A DNA stretch of 47,350 nt from Oscillospiraceae bacterium (GTDB taxonomy: Bacteria > Bacillota > Clostridia > Oscillospirales > Oscillospiraceae). The first letter of the stretch is position 1. Every line of letters starts with the position of its first letter. Below, piece after piece: positions 31,586 to 39,709 of the stretch. Location of the stretch: assembly GCA_017527825.1 (NCBI GenBank), contig JAFXPO010000033.1, forward strand, positions 1 through 47,350, written 5' to 3'. Position numbers and translations under genes: made by a program. The notes under the pieces were generated by a model. It did no database searches. It had not been told where the DNA came from and was given only the letters and a program-made list of their open reading frames with translations.

Positions 31586-33826
31586 ATGCCAAAGAAGAAA
31601 CAACCGGAAGAAGTCAAGCACAAAAGGAATCCCAACGTCCTCGGACTCCACGCGGACGTGGTGGACCAGCGGATTACCGAGACGCTGGAGTTGAATTATA
31701 TGCCCTACGCGATGTCGGTCATCGTGTCTCGCGCCATCCCGGAGATCGACGGCTTCAAGCCGTCCCACCGGAAGTTGCTCTATACCATGTACAAGATGGG
31801 CTTGCTCAACGGCGCACGCACGAAGTCCGCGAACATCGTGGGTCAGACCATGCGTCTCAATCCCCACGGTGACGCCGCGATCTATGACACCATGGTGCGC
31901 TTGTCCAAGGGCTACGGCGCGCTGCTGCACCCCTTTGTGGACTCCAAGGGCAACTTCGGCAAGGTCTACTCCCGCGACATGGCGTGGGCGGCGAGCCGCT
32001 ATACCGAGGCAAAGCTCGCGCCCATCTGCGCGGAGCTGTTCCGCGATATCGACAGCGATACCGTGGACTTTGTCGACAACTACGATAACTCAATGAAGGA
32101 GCCGGCGCTGCTGCCGACGACCTTCCCGAACATCTTGGTCTCCGCCAACCAGGGCATCGCGGTCGGTATGGCGTCGCAGCTGTGCGGCTTCAACCTCGGC
32201 GAGGTCTGCGACACGACCATCGCGTATCTGAAGAACCCTGACTGCACCATCAGCGAGACGCTGCTCGCCCCGGACTTCCCGACGGGCGGCGAGGTGCTGT
32301 ACGACGCCGCGACCATCGAGGAGGTCTACAACACCGGTCGCGGCGGCATCCGCGTCCGCGCGCGCTGGCGCTACATCAAGGAAGAAAATCTCATCGAAAT
32401 CTATGAGATTCCCTACACGACCACCACCGAGGCGATCATGGACAAGGTGGCGGAGCTGATCAAGGCGGGCAAGATCAAGGAAATCGCCGATATGCGCGAC
32501 GAGACCGACCTTTCCGGCCTCAAGCTGACCATCGACCTCAAGCGCGGCGTCGACCCGGACAAGCTGATGCAGAAGCTCTTCAAGTCCACGACACTGCTGG
32601 ACACCATGTCCTGCAACTTCAACGTTCTGATCGAGGGTATGCCGAAGGTCATGGGCGTGCGGGAACTGCTGGACGAGTGGTGCGCGTGGCGTACCGAAGG
32701 CGTCAAGCGCCGTGTGTTCTTTGTGCTGAACAAGCGCAAGGAGAAGCTGCACCTGCTCAAGGGCCTCAAGCGTATCCTGCTGGACATCGACAAGGCAATC
32801 AGGATCATCCGCGAGACCGAGTCGGAAGCGGACGTGGTGCCGAACCTGATGATTGGCTTCGGCATCGACGAGGTGCAGGCGGAGTACGTCGCGGAGATCA
32901 AGCTGCGCAACATCAACCGCGAGTACATCTTGAAGCGTACTCAGGAGACCGACGCCCTGAGCGAGGAGATCGAAGACCTGGAGGACATCCTCAACCGCCC
33001 GTCCCGCGTGAAAAAGATCATCGTGGGCGAGCTGGAGGAGGTCAGGAGAAAATACGCTGAGCCGCGCAAGACCGGCGTTGTTTACAATTACGATGAGACC
33101 TCCGAGACGGAGGAGGAGACGGTGGACGAGTACCCTGTCACGGTCTTCCTCTCCCGCGAGGGCTATTTTAAGAAGATCACGCCCCAGTCGCTGCGCATGA
33201 GCGGCGAGCAGAAGTACAAGGAGGATGACGGCCTGCGCCAGTCCTTCGAGACCACCAGCAACGCCGAGGTCATGTTCTTTACGGACAAGGCGCAGGTGTA
33301 CAAGACCCGCCTCGGCGAGTTTGGCGACGCCAAGGCGTCGGTGCTGGGCGACTACCTGCCTGGCAAGCTGGGAATGGACGAGGGCGAGAACGTGGTCTAC
33401 ATGGTGCTGCCCGGCGACTACAAGGGGTACATGCTGTTCTTCTTTGAAAACGGCAAGTGCGCCAAGGTGGAACTGTCGGCATATCAGACGACCTCCAACC
33501 GCCGTCGCCTAACCGGCGCGTACAGTGACAAAAGCCCGCTGCGCACCGCCATGTTCCTCGCTGAGGACACGGAGATCGCGGTGTATTCCAACGAGCCGCG
33601 CTGCCTTGTGGTCAACACAGCGCTGCTGGGCGTCAAGTCCACCCGCTCGACGCAGGGCGTGGGGCTGCTGACCCTCAAGAAAAACAAGACGCTGGACTAT
33701 GCCTGCACGCTGGAAGCGTCCGGCATCACCAACCTTGCCCGCTACCGCGGACGCTCGATTCCCGCCACAGGCGCGTTGCTCAAGGCGGACGATTCGGAAG
33801 AAAAGCAAATGTCGATTCTGGAGTAA
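31586..33826 (+). CDS. parC: Type IIA topoisomerase cleavage subunit (ParC/GyrA-like)
   Basis: The 746-residue partner subunit cleaves and rejoins DNA through Tyr139 in AASRYTEAKL. The quinolone-site segment reads NPHGDAAIYDTMV: Ala97 replaces the usual Ser (E. coli GyrA Ser83) and Asp101 matches Asp87. The C-terminal beta-pinwheel is present (from about 515, GYFKKITPQSLR), but the GyrA box (Q-x-R-G-G-x-G) is missing at the expected place, which favours decatenating ParC-type function over negative supercoiling. It follows parE by 11 bases with a GAGG site and leads into the membrane-protein gene after three bases, so at least three genes are co-transcribed. Confidence 0.9.
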   Translation: MPKKKQPEEVKHKRNPNVLGLHADVVDQRITETLELNYMPYAMSVIVSRAIPEIDGFKPSHRKLLYTMYKMGLLNGARTKSANIVGQTMRLNPHGDAAIYDTMVRLSKGYGALLHPFVDSKGNFGKVYSRDMAWAASRYTEAKLAPICAELFRDIDSDTVDFVDNYDNSMKEPALLPTTFPNILVSANQGIAVGMASQLCGFNLGEVCDTTIAYLKNPDCTISETLLAPDFPTGGEVLYDAATIEEVYNTGRGGIRVRARWRYIKEENLIEIYEIPYTTTTEAIMDKVAELIKAGKIKEIADMRDETDLSGLKLTIDLKRGVDPDKLMQKLFKSTTLLDTMSCNFNVLIEGMPKVMGVRELLDEWCAWRTEGVKRRVFFVLNKRKEKLHLLKGLKRILLDIDKAIRIIRETESEADVVPNLMIGFGIDEVQAEYVAEIKLRNINREYILKRTQETDALSEEIEDLEDILNRPSRVKKIIVGELEEVRRKYAEPRKTGVVYNYDETSETEEETVDEYPVTVFLSREGYFKKITPQSLRMSGEQKYKEDDGLRQSFETTSNAEVMFFTDKAQVYKTRLGEFGDAKASVLGDYLPGKLGMDEGENVVYMVLPGDYKGYMLFFFENGKCAKVELSAYQTTSNRRRLTGAYSDKSPLRTAMFLAEDTEIAVYSNEPRCLVVNTALLGVKSTRSTQGVGLLTLKKNKTLDYACTLEASGITNLARYRGRSIPATGALLKADDSEEKQMSILE

Positions 33827-33829
33827 ACG

Positions 33830-34693
33830 ATGGAACGCAAAGAAACCCTGAAGAGCTACGCGATTATTACCCTCGGCTGTGTGCTCTACGCTCTGGCGCT
33901 GGACTGGTTCTATGTGCCAAACGACCTCACCTGCGGCGGCTTGACCGGCGTTGCGCAGATCATCCACTTTTTTGTCCCCGCGCTGCCGGTTGGCATGATG
34001 GTCATTGCGATGAACGTGCCGCTGTTCGCGCTGGGCTTCCGGCGCTTTGGCTTCGCCTTTTTGGTCAAGACGCTCTACGGTATGCTGGTGAGCAGCGTTA
34101 TGGTGGACGTTATCACATGGATTCACGTCTTTCAGCCGATGGACAAGATGCTCGCCGGACTCTACGGCGGCGTAATCCTCGGCATCGGCAGCGGCATTAT
34201 GATGGCGGAGGAGGCGACCACCGGCGGCACGGAGCTGGCAACATGGCTCATCCGCCGGCATTTCCCCAACCTCTCTCTGGGCAACATTCTGCTGGCGCTT
34301 GACCTCGCGGTCATTCTGCTCTTTGCCGCGGTATTCCGTGATTTCAATAACGCCTTGTATGGCGGCGCGGCACTGTACGTCGCCACTAAGGTGGTGGACC
34401 GCATCGTATACGGCGGAAACACCGGCAAGCTGGCGTATATCATCAGCGCGAAGGAAGACGAGATCACGGAAAAGCTGCTCGCCCTCAACGTGGGCGTGAC
34501 CAAGCTCAGCGCTATGGGCGCTTACACGCGCACCGAGCGTCCGATCCTGCTGTGCGCGGTGCGCCGCCGCGAGATCGTCGTGGTCAAGCGGCTGGTCAAG
34601 GAGATCGATCCCAGCGCGTTTTTCATCATGTGCGACGCCGGCGAGGTGCTGGGCGAGGGATTTGGAGAGTACGACCCGAAACAAATCAAATAA
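33830..34693 (+). CDS. YitT-family membrane protein with DUF2179 domain
   Basis: The 287-residue protein has five or six membrane helices in the first 190 residues, with the family motifs PNDLTCGGLTGVAQII and TTGGTELATWLI, then a cytosolic DUF2179 domain (about 205-280: AMGAYTRTERPILLCAVRRR). The function of YitT proteins is not established; transport is often suggested. Start ATG 33830 lies three bases after the parC-like stop. Its presence in the topoisomerase operon is probably a matter of shared transcription rather than function. Confidence 0.9.
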   Translation: MERKETLKSYAIITLGCVLYALALDWFYVPNDLTCGGLTGVAQIIHFFVPALPVGMMVIAMNVPLFALGFRRFGFAFLVKTLYGMLVSSVMVDVITWIHVFQPMDKMLAGLYGGVILGIGSGIMMAEEATTGGTELATWLIRRHFPNLSLGNILLALDLAVILLFAAVFRDFNNALYGGAALYVATKVVDRIVYGGNTGKLAYIISAKEDEITEKLLALNVGVTKLSAMGAYTRTERPILLCAVRRREIVVVKRLVKEIDPSAFFIMCDAGEVLGEGFGEYDPKQIK

Positions 34694-34705
34694 GGAGGAA
34701 CGGAC

Positions 34706-35311
34706 ATGGACTATACCAAGGTCAAGGAAGCGCTGGAAGCGCGGGGCTTCACGGTGACGGTCTGCCCGTCAAAGGACATCGCCTCTGCCTATCTCAACGA
34801 GGTGATCGACGGCACGAGCGTTGGCTTCGGCGGTTCGATGACGCTCAAGGAAATGGGGCTGTTTTCGTCCCTGAGCCGCCACAACAAGGTGTACAGCCAT
34901 TGGAACACGCCGGAGTGGCGCACGGGCGCGGAGGTACTGGCGGACGCGGCGCACGCTGAGGTGTTTCTGTCCTCCGTCAACGGTCTTGCGGAAACCGGCG
35001 AGATCATCAACATTGACGGCACGGGCAACCGCGTCGCCTCAACCCTTTACGGACACAAGAAGGTCTACTTTGTTGTGGGGCGCAACAAGCTCGCGCCGAC
35101 CTATGACGACGCCCTCTGGCGCGCGCGGAACATCGCCAGCCCCCAAAATGCCCGCCGCCTGGGCGTGCAGACGCCCTGCGCCGCGAAGGGCGACAAGTGT
35201 TACGACTGCAAAAGCCCGGAGCGCATCTGCCGCGCACTGGTGGTGCTTTGGGAAGCGGTGAAAAGCTGCGAGATGGAAGTCGTGCTGGTCGACGAGGATC
35301 TGGGCTATTGA
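34706..35311 (+). CDS. LUD-domain protein (LutC-related)
   Basis: The 201-residue protein is a stand-alone LUD domain (PF02589), related to LutC of the lactate utilisation complex. Marks are VGFGGSMTLKEMGL (about 34-47), FLSSVNGLAETGEIINIDG (about 90-108) and YFVVGRNKLAPTYDDAL, with a C-terminal KGDKCYDCKSPERIC Cys cluster that could bind a metal. No LutA or LutB partner is nearby. It has an AAGGAGG ribosome site and lies 12 bases after the YitT gene. The D-lactate-type dehydrogenase about 6 kb upstream may be related metabolically, but that is speculation. Confidence 0.88.
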   Translation: MDYTKVKEALEARGFTVTVCPSKDIASAYLNEVIDGTSVGFGGSMTLKEMGLFSSLSRHNKVYSHWNTPEWRTGAEVLADAAHAEVFLSSVNGLAETGEIINIDGTGNRVASTLYGHKKVYFVVGRNKLAPTYDDALWRARNIASPQNARRLGVQTPCAAKGDKCYDCKSPERICRALVVLWEAVKSCEMEVVLVDEDLGY

Positions 35312-36066
35312 GCCGCCGGTGGACAACGGCATCCCTGCTCGCGCTTTGCCTGCTGCTGACCGGCTGCGGGGAACGCCTGCTGGCGCGCTCCTATTCCTCG
35401 GTGACGCCGCACAGCGCCGTCTATCGGGAAACGGAGAGCGCGGATACCCTGCGTGCCGAGAATTATCCCGACCTTGTCAACGCGCTGCTGATGCTGCTGG
35501 GCGACCACAGCGAGGCGGGCACGGTGCGCATCTACGGCGACTCGCCGGACAAGGCGCGGCTGGCGGAGGACGCCTGCGTCGAGGTGCAGAAGGAGACGGC
35601 GCTTGGTGCGTATCTGCTGGATTACATCACCTACGAGGGCAAGGCGGAGAGCGGCTACTATGAGCTGACGGTGCGCTTCGGCTATCGCCGCACGGCGGAT
35701 GAACTGGCAAGCATCGTCAACGCGACCAGTGCCGAGGCGCTGCCCGACCTGTTGCGCGCCGCCATCGACGAGGGGCGTGACGCCGTTGCGATCCGCTTTG
35801 GATACCTTGGCGACCGCGAGAGTGTGACGGAACAGGTGGAGATCGTGCATCGGGAGGTGTTCCCGCCGGAGCCAGTGGAGGAGCCAGTGGAGGAGCCCGC
35901 GGAGGAGCCCGCGGAGGAACCCACGGAGGAACCCACGGAGGATGAGACGCGGGAGACGGTGGAGGAGCCGCCCTATGACCTCTCGCCGTGGCAGGTGCTG
36001 TTCTATCCCAATGATGAGAAACCGGGCATCATAGAGGTTCTGATACAGAAAAAACCCGACGCGTAA
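35308..36066 (+). CDS. Lipoprotein with Glu/Pro repeat tail, unknown function
   Basis: The 252-residue product has a lipoprotein signal (SLLALCLLLTGC, lipobox LTGC with Cys at about 20). I choose TTG 35308, which overlaps the LUD-gene stop by four bases (TTGA) and puts the signal at the very N-terminus; the longer frame would add 37 residues from inside the neighbour. The mature part (25-185) is alpha/beta with no recognised family. Then follows a (E/A)EP-type tract (EPVEEPVEEPAEEP, about 190-215) and a short C-terminal segment. The stop codon lies inside the loop of the terminator. It is the last gene of the topoisomerase operon. Confidence 0.78.
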   Translation: MSRRWTTASLLALCLLLTGCGERLLARSYSSVTPHSAVYRETESADTLRAENYPDLVNALLMLLGDHSEAGTVRIYGDSPDKARLAEDACVEVQKETALGAYLLDYITYEGKAESGYYELTVRFGYRRTADELASIVNATSAEALPDLLRAAIDEGRDAVAIRFGYLGDRESVTEQVEIVHREVFPPEPVEEPVEEPAEEPAEEPTEEPTEDETRETVEEPPYDLSPWQVLFYPNDEKPGIIEVLIQKKPDA

Positions 36067-36078
36067 GCGTCGGGTTTT
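36051..36078. terminator. Bidirectional terminator with a stop codon in its loop
   Basis: Perfect 12-bp arms AAAACCCGACGC (36051-36062) and GCGTCGGGTTTT (36067-36078) flank a GTAA loop; TAA 36064-36066 ends the lipoprotein gene. T-rich arms on both strands serve this operon and the converging prfC. Confidence 0.92.
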
Positions 36079-36085
36079 CCCTTTG

Positions 36086-37666
36086 TTATACGCTGAGCCA
36101 GTCGATGAGCTCCAGACCGGGATTGTGCTTGGTGAGAAAGCCTACCGACCACTCGCCGCCGAAGGCGATGAGCTTGCGCCCCTTGAAATCCTCCAGCACG
36201 CGGGAACCGGTGCAGAGCACAAGGTCCTTCGGGTCGCAGGGGCATTCGCCGATGAGCCGCAGATGCTCGTAGGGAAGCCCGCTCATGCGCAGATCGACGC
36301 CGTATTCGCCCTTCATGCGGTACTCAAACACGTCGAATTGCAGCGTGCCGACCACGCCGACCACCACATCCTCAAACCCGCTGTCGGGTATCTTGAAAAT
36401 CTGGATCGCGCCCTCCTGGGCGATCTGAGTGATGCCCTTGACGAACTGCTTGCGCTTCATGGTATCCATGGGAGACACGGACATGAAGTGCTCCGGCTCA
36501 AAGGTGGGGATACCGGAGTAGCGGAATTTCTTCCCCGGAACGGTGATGGTGTCGCCGATTGAAAACAGTCCCGGATCGAATACGCCGATGATGTCGCCGG
36601 CGTAGGCGGTGTCCACGATCTCGCGTTCCGCCGCCATCATGGTTTGCGGCTGGGAAAGGCGCATTTTCTTTCCGCTCTGAACGTGGTAATACTCTGCGTC
36701 GCGCTCGAATTTGCCCGAACAGATGCGCATAAACGCGAGCCGGTCGCGGTGCGCCTTGTTCATGTTCGCCTGAATCTTGAACACGAACGCCGAGAAATTG
36801 GGGGAGAACACATCCACCTCGCCCTCGTCGCTCTCGCGGGAGAGTGGGGCGCTGGTCATGGCGAGGAAGTGCTCCAGGAACGGTTCCACGCCGAAGTTGG
36901 TCAGCGCCGAGCCAAAGAATACCGGGGACAGTGTACCGTTTCGCACGGCTTTGATGTCAAACTCGCGCCCCGCGCCCAGCAACTCGATCTCGTCGGCGAG
37001 CGCGTCGCGGCGATCCTTGCCCAGTATGTCGGCAAGAAGGGGGTCGTCCAGCTCGATTTCCGTGATCCCCGCCTTTTTCGCGTGTCCCGCGTCGGTGAAG
37101 TGCAGGATGCAGTGCTTCTCGCGGTCATAGACGCCCTGAAACGCCTTGCCGCTGCCGATCGGCCAGTTGACGGCGTAGGTGTCGATGCCCAGCTCGCGCT
37201 CGACTTCCTCGCACAGCTCCAGCGGGTCCCGCGCCTCACGATCCATCTTGTTGATGAACGTAAAGATGGGGATGTGCCGCAGTGCGCAGACCTTGAACAG
37301 CTTGCGCGTCTGCGGCTCGACACCCTTCGCGCCGTCAATGACCATGACCGCGCTGTCCGCCGCCATCAGCGTGCGGTAGGTGTCCTCCGAGAAGTCCTGG
37401 TGTCCCGGCGTGTCCAGAATGTTGATGCAGTAGCCGTTGTGCTGGAACTGCATCACCGACGATGTGACCGAAATACCGCGCTGCTTTTCAATTTCCATCC
37501 AGTCCGACGTTGCTGCGCGGGCACGCTTGCCCTTGACTTCGCCCGCCTGCGCAATGGCGCCGCCGTAGAGCAGGAACTTTTCGGTGAGCGTCGTCTTACC
37601 GGCATCGGGGTGGGAGATGATGGCGAACGTCCGGCGGCGGGAAATTTCCTCCTGTAATGTTGGCAT
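36086..37666 (-). CDS. prfC: Peptide chain release factor 3
   Basis: The 526-residue translational GTPase recycles RF1/RF2 after termination. G1 is HPDAGKTTLTE, G2/switch region EIEKQRGISVTSS, G3 DTPGHQDF and G4 NKMDR; the remaining domains II and III show the RF3 features FVFKIQANMNKAHRDR and GTLQFDVFEYRMKGEYG. Start ATG 37666 has AAGGAG; the longer open frame upstream runs into the tRNA gene and is spurious. Length matches E. coli RF3 (529). It follows a tRNA-Gly and that gene's terminator, and no strong promoter of its own is visible in the 50 bases upstream. Confidence 0.97.
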   Translation of the reverse strand: MPTLQEEISRRRTFAIISHPDAGKTTLTEKFLLYGGAIAQAGEVKGKRARAATSDWMEIEKQRGISVTSSVMQFQHNGYCINILDTPGHQDFSEDTYRTLMAADSAVMVIDGAKGVEPQTRKLFKVCALRHIPIFTFINKMDREARDPLELCEEVERELGIDTYAVNWPIGSGKAFQGVYDREKHCILHFTDAGHAKKAGITEIELDDPLLADILGKDRRDALADEIELLGAGREFDIKAVRNGTLSPVFFGSALTNFGVEPFLEHFLAMTSAPLSRESDEGEVDVFSPNFSAFVFKIQANMNKAHRDRLAFMRICSGKFERDAEYYHVQSGKKMRLSQPQTMMAAEREIVDTAYAGDIIGVFDPGLFSIGDTITVPGKKFRYSGIPTFEPEHFMSVSPMDTMKRKQFVKGITQIAQEGAIQIFKIPDSGFEDVVVGVVGTLQFDVFEYRMKGEYGVDLRMSGLPYEHLRLIGECPCDPKDLVLCTGSRVLEDFKGRKLIAFGGEWSVGFLTKHNPGLELIDWLSV

Positions 37667-37720
37667 AACAACTCTCCTTAACGGGTCTCCTCCGTATGCA
37701 GAATAGTGGGATTTCAAAAA

Positions 37721-37744
37721 AAGAACCGGCCAAAGCCGGTTCTT
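37721..37744 (-). terminator. Terminator of the tRNA-Gly gene
   Basis: Minus-strand stem AAGAACCGGC/GCCGGTTCTT with a 4-nt loop followed by a run of seven T (plus 37716-37722). Confidence 0.92.
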
Positions 37745-37749
37745 TGATT

Positions 37750-37825
37750 TGGAGCGGGCAACGAGGCTCGAACTCGCTACCTCCACCTTGGCAAGGTGGC
37801 GCTCTACCAGATGAGCTATGCCCGC
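37750..37825 (-). tRNA. tRNA-Gly (anticodon GCC)
   Basis: The 76-nt cloverleaf reads from 37825 leftward: acceptor GCGGGCA/TGCCCGC, D arm with GCTC/GAGC, anticodon stem CCACC/GGTGG around loop TTGCCAA (anticodon GCC), T arm with GTTCGAG, discriminator T and an encoded CCA (37750-37752 complement). Own promoter and terminator. Confidence 0.97.
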
Positions 37826-37837
37826 GGAACAAATAAG

Positions 37838-37866
37838 ACTATAGCACGTTCCGACTGCCTTGTCAA
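37838..37866 (-). promoter_or_regulatory. tRNA-Gly promoter
   Basis: Minus strand TTGACA (plus 37861-37866), 17-nt spacer, TATAGT (plus 37838-37843), 12 bases before the tRNA 5' end. Confidence 0.9.
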
Positions 37867-37893
37867 GAAAAAAATTTAAGTTTTCTCAGTTTT

Positions 37894-38334
37894 TTAGTTT
37901 TCTGTCTTTACTTCCACTTTTTCCAGAGAGAATCCGAGGCGTAGATGCCCGGAGGTCACATTGTAGCTGATTTTGCCGTCCTCGTATGTGAACTCCTTGG
38001 TCTCTTCGCGGGAGGTGCGGTTGTAGTAATAGGACTTGCTCAGTTCCTCCTCTGTGTATTTGTTCTTGGAGACCCAGACGTAAGGCTCCTTGCCGTCCGT
38101 GGGAGCGGTGAAGGTGCCAGACCAGTAGAGGTCACGCTTGTCCTCAGAGGGCAGGTACCACCAGATTTCAATGGTGTCGTCGGTGATGGTAGCGATATGG
38201 AACCAGTCGTTCTCCGTGGGCTGAATCCAACCGCCGATCAGATCGGGCGGCGTTGCCGTGTCCTTCCTTGAGCAGCCGGCGAGGGCAAGCGCCGTCACGG
38301 CGGCGAGCAGCAGCGCAATCCATTTCCTTGTCAT
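37894..38334 (-). CDS. Small lipoprotein, unknown function
   Basis: The 146-residue product begins with a lipoprotein signal (LLLAAVTALALAGC, lipobox LAGC, Cys21). The mature part is a compact, aromatic-rich beta protein (GGWIQPTENDWFHIATI, EIWWYLPSEDKRDLYWSG) without a family I recognise. Its ATG overlaps the HtrA-like gene stop by four bases (ATGA), so it is the last member of the regulator-kinase-protease operon. Its genetic linkage suggests a role in envelope quality control, for example as substrate or modulator of the protease; that is inference. Confidence 0.85.
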   Translation of the reverse strand: MTRKWIALLLAAVTALALAGCSRKDTATPPDLIGGWIQPTENDWFHIATITDDTIEIWWYLPSEDKRDLYWSGTFTAPTDGKEPYVWVSKNKYTEEELSKSYYYNRTSREETKEFTYEDGKISYNVTSGHLRLGFSLEKVEVKTEN

Positions 38335-39698
38335 TTCAATGCGTTCTCCTTTAGTATGATGTCCACCGTGAGCCGTTCCCCGTTACGCTCAAGCTCCAGC
38401 GTAACGGCTTCTCCGGCGCGGTGGCGGCGGCGGATGCGCAGCAGATCGTTGATCTCGCTGACCGGCTCACCGTCCGCGGAGACAATGCGGTCGCCTGCGG
38501 CGACGTCCGCGTCCTCCGCGGTGCTGCCTGCCATGACCTCGTAGACGCTCAGATAGGTCTCGCCCGGGGAAGCAGGGATGGTCTGGACGGTGATGCCCAG
38601 CATCGGTTCTCCGCGAATCTCGCCGTATTCGATCAGGTCGTCCACCATCCACGCGGCAAAGCTCACGGGAATGGCGAAGCCGAGACCCTCGACGTTCATG
38701 GAGCCGTCGTCGCCCATTTTCATCGTGTTGATGCCCACAACCTGCCCATAGATGTTGATGAGCGGACCGCCGGAGTTGCCGTTGTTGAGGGCGGCGTTGG
38801 TCTGGATCAGGGTCATGCTGATGCCGTCCACCATCACGTCGCGGTTGATGGCGGAGACGATACCGTCTGTGAGCGTTCCGCGCAGCTGCACGCCCAGAGG
38901 GTTGCCGATGGCGTACACCGTGTCCCCGACGGTCAGCTGGTCGCTGTCCCCGAATTCGGCGGTGGGCAGCCCCATCGCGCTGACCTTAATAACCGCGAGG
39001 TCCTGCTCGGCGTCATAGCCGACCAGCTTGGCGGCGTAATGGGTTCCGTTCGCCAGCACGGCGTAGCACTCGGTGCCTCCGGCGATGACATGGGCGTTCG
39101 TGACGATGTAGCCGTCGGAGGTGAAGATGACGCCTGTGCCGATGATGGCGGTGCCGCCGGGCAGGGCGGTGACCACGGTGACCGTGCAAGGGTTCACCCG
39201 TTCATAGACCTCCTGAATGCGCAGCTCATCGCCGTGATCCTCGGCATAGCGCAGGCGGACGCCGCTGCTGTTGGGGAAGCGGGCAATGGTGGTTTTGACG
39301 CCGTCATGCTCGACGGCGCCGCTGCGCCGCTCCGTTTCAAAGTGGAAATGCTCCTCGTCCTGCGCTTCTTCCGCGGGCAAAAGGGAGCGGACGCCCAGAA
39401 AGAGCAGGGCAATCAGCAGCGCGGCGGTGCAGATAAGGAAGATGCGAAGCCCGGTGCGGGAGTGCTTCGGCGGCTCGGCGTCCGCCGCGGGGGAGGAGCG
39501 CTGCGACATGATGTCGTCAAGCTCCAGAATGACCGGCGCCTTCGGTGGCGTCTTTCGGCGTCCGGGCAGGGGCTGTGGCGCGATGTAGCGCTCGACAATA
39601 GGCTTTGGCTCCGGCGCTTCATAGCGCAGTACGACCTCCTGGGGCGGTTTTGTCCCAGGATCGTCAAGCAAATGCAAAATCTCGTCGAATTGATCCAT
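38331..39698 (-). CDS. HtrA/DegP-like membrane-anchored serine protease with PDZ domain
   Basis: The 455-residue protease has a cytosolic Pro-rich N-terminus, one membrane anchor (about 88-108, IFLICTAALLIALLFLGV), an external trypsin-like domain with His203 (TNAHVI), Asp233 (EQDLAVIKV) and Ser309 (NGNSGGPL), and a C-terminal PDZ domain (about 355-450, with MLGITVQTIPASPGE and AGDRIVSADGEPV). It degrades or refolds damaged proteins outside the membrane. The kinase gene ends 11 bases upstream; RBS AAAGGGG. The arrangement resembles the B. subtilis CssRS-HtrA logic, in which a two-component system senses secretion stress and induces HtrA; here the genes are fused in one operon. Confidence 0.95.
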   Translation of the reverse strand: MDQFDEILHLLDDPGTKPPQEVVLRYEAPEPKPIVERYIAPQPLPGRRKTPPKAPVILELDDIMSQRSSPAADAEPPKHSRTGLRIFLICTAALLIALLFLGVRSLLPAEEAQDEEHFHFETERRSGAVEHDGVKTTIARFPNSSGVRLRYAEDHGDELRIQEVYERVNPCTVTVVTALPGGTAIIGTGVIFTSDGYIVTNAHVIAGGTECYAVLANGTHYAAKLVGYDAEQDLAVIKVSAMGLPTAEFGDSDQLTVGDTVYAIGNPLGVQLRGTLTDGIVSAINRDVMVDGISMTLIQTNAALNNGNSGGPLINIYGQVVGINTMKMGDDGSMNVEGLGFAIPVSFAAWMVDDLIEYGEIRGEPMLGITVQTIPASPGETYLSVYEVMAGSTAEDADVAAGDRIVSADGEPVSEINDLLRIRRRHRAGEAVTLELERNGERLTVDIILKENALK

Positions 39699-39709
39699 AG
39701 TAACCCCTT

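Noticed and set aside
35870..35945. Non-coding minisatellite in the lipoprotein gene
   Set aside because: The repeats are in frame and give EP(V/A/T)EEP units, a common linker in surface proteins.
37667..37786. N-terminal extension of prfC
   Set aside because: The open frame runs into the tRNA-Gly gene and its terminator; ATG 37666 has AAGGAG and begins with the normal RF3 N-terminus.
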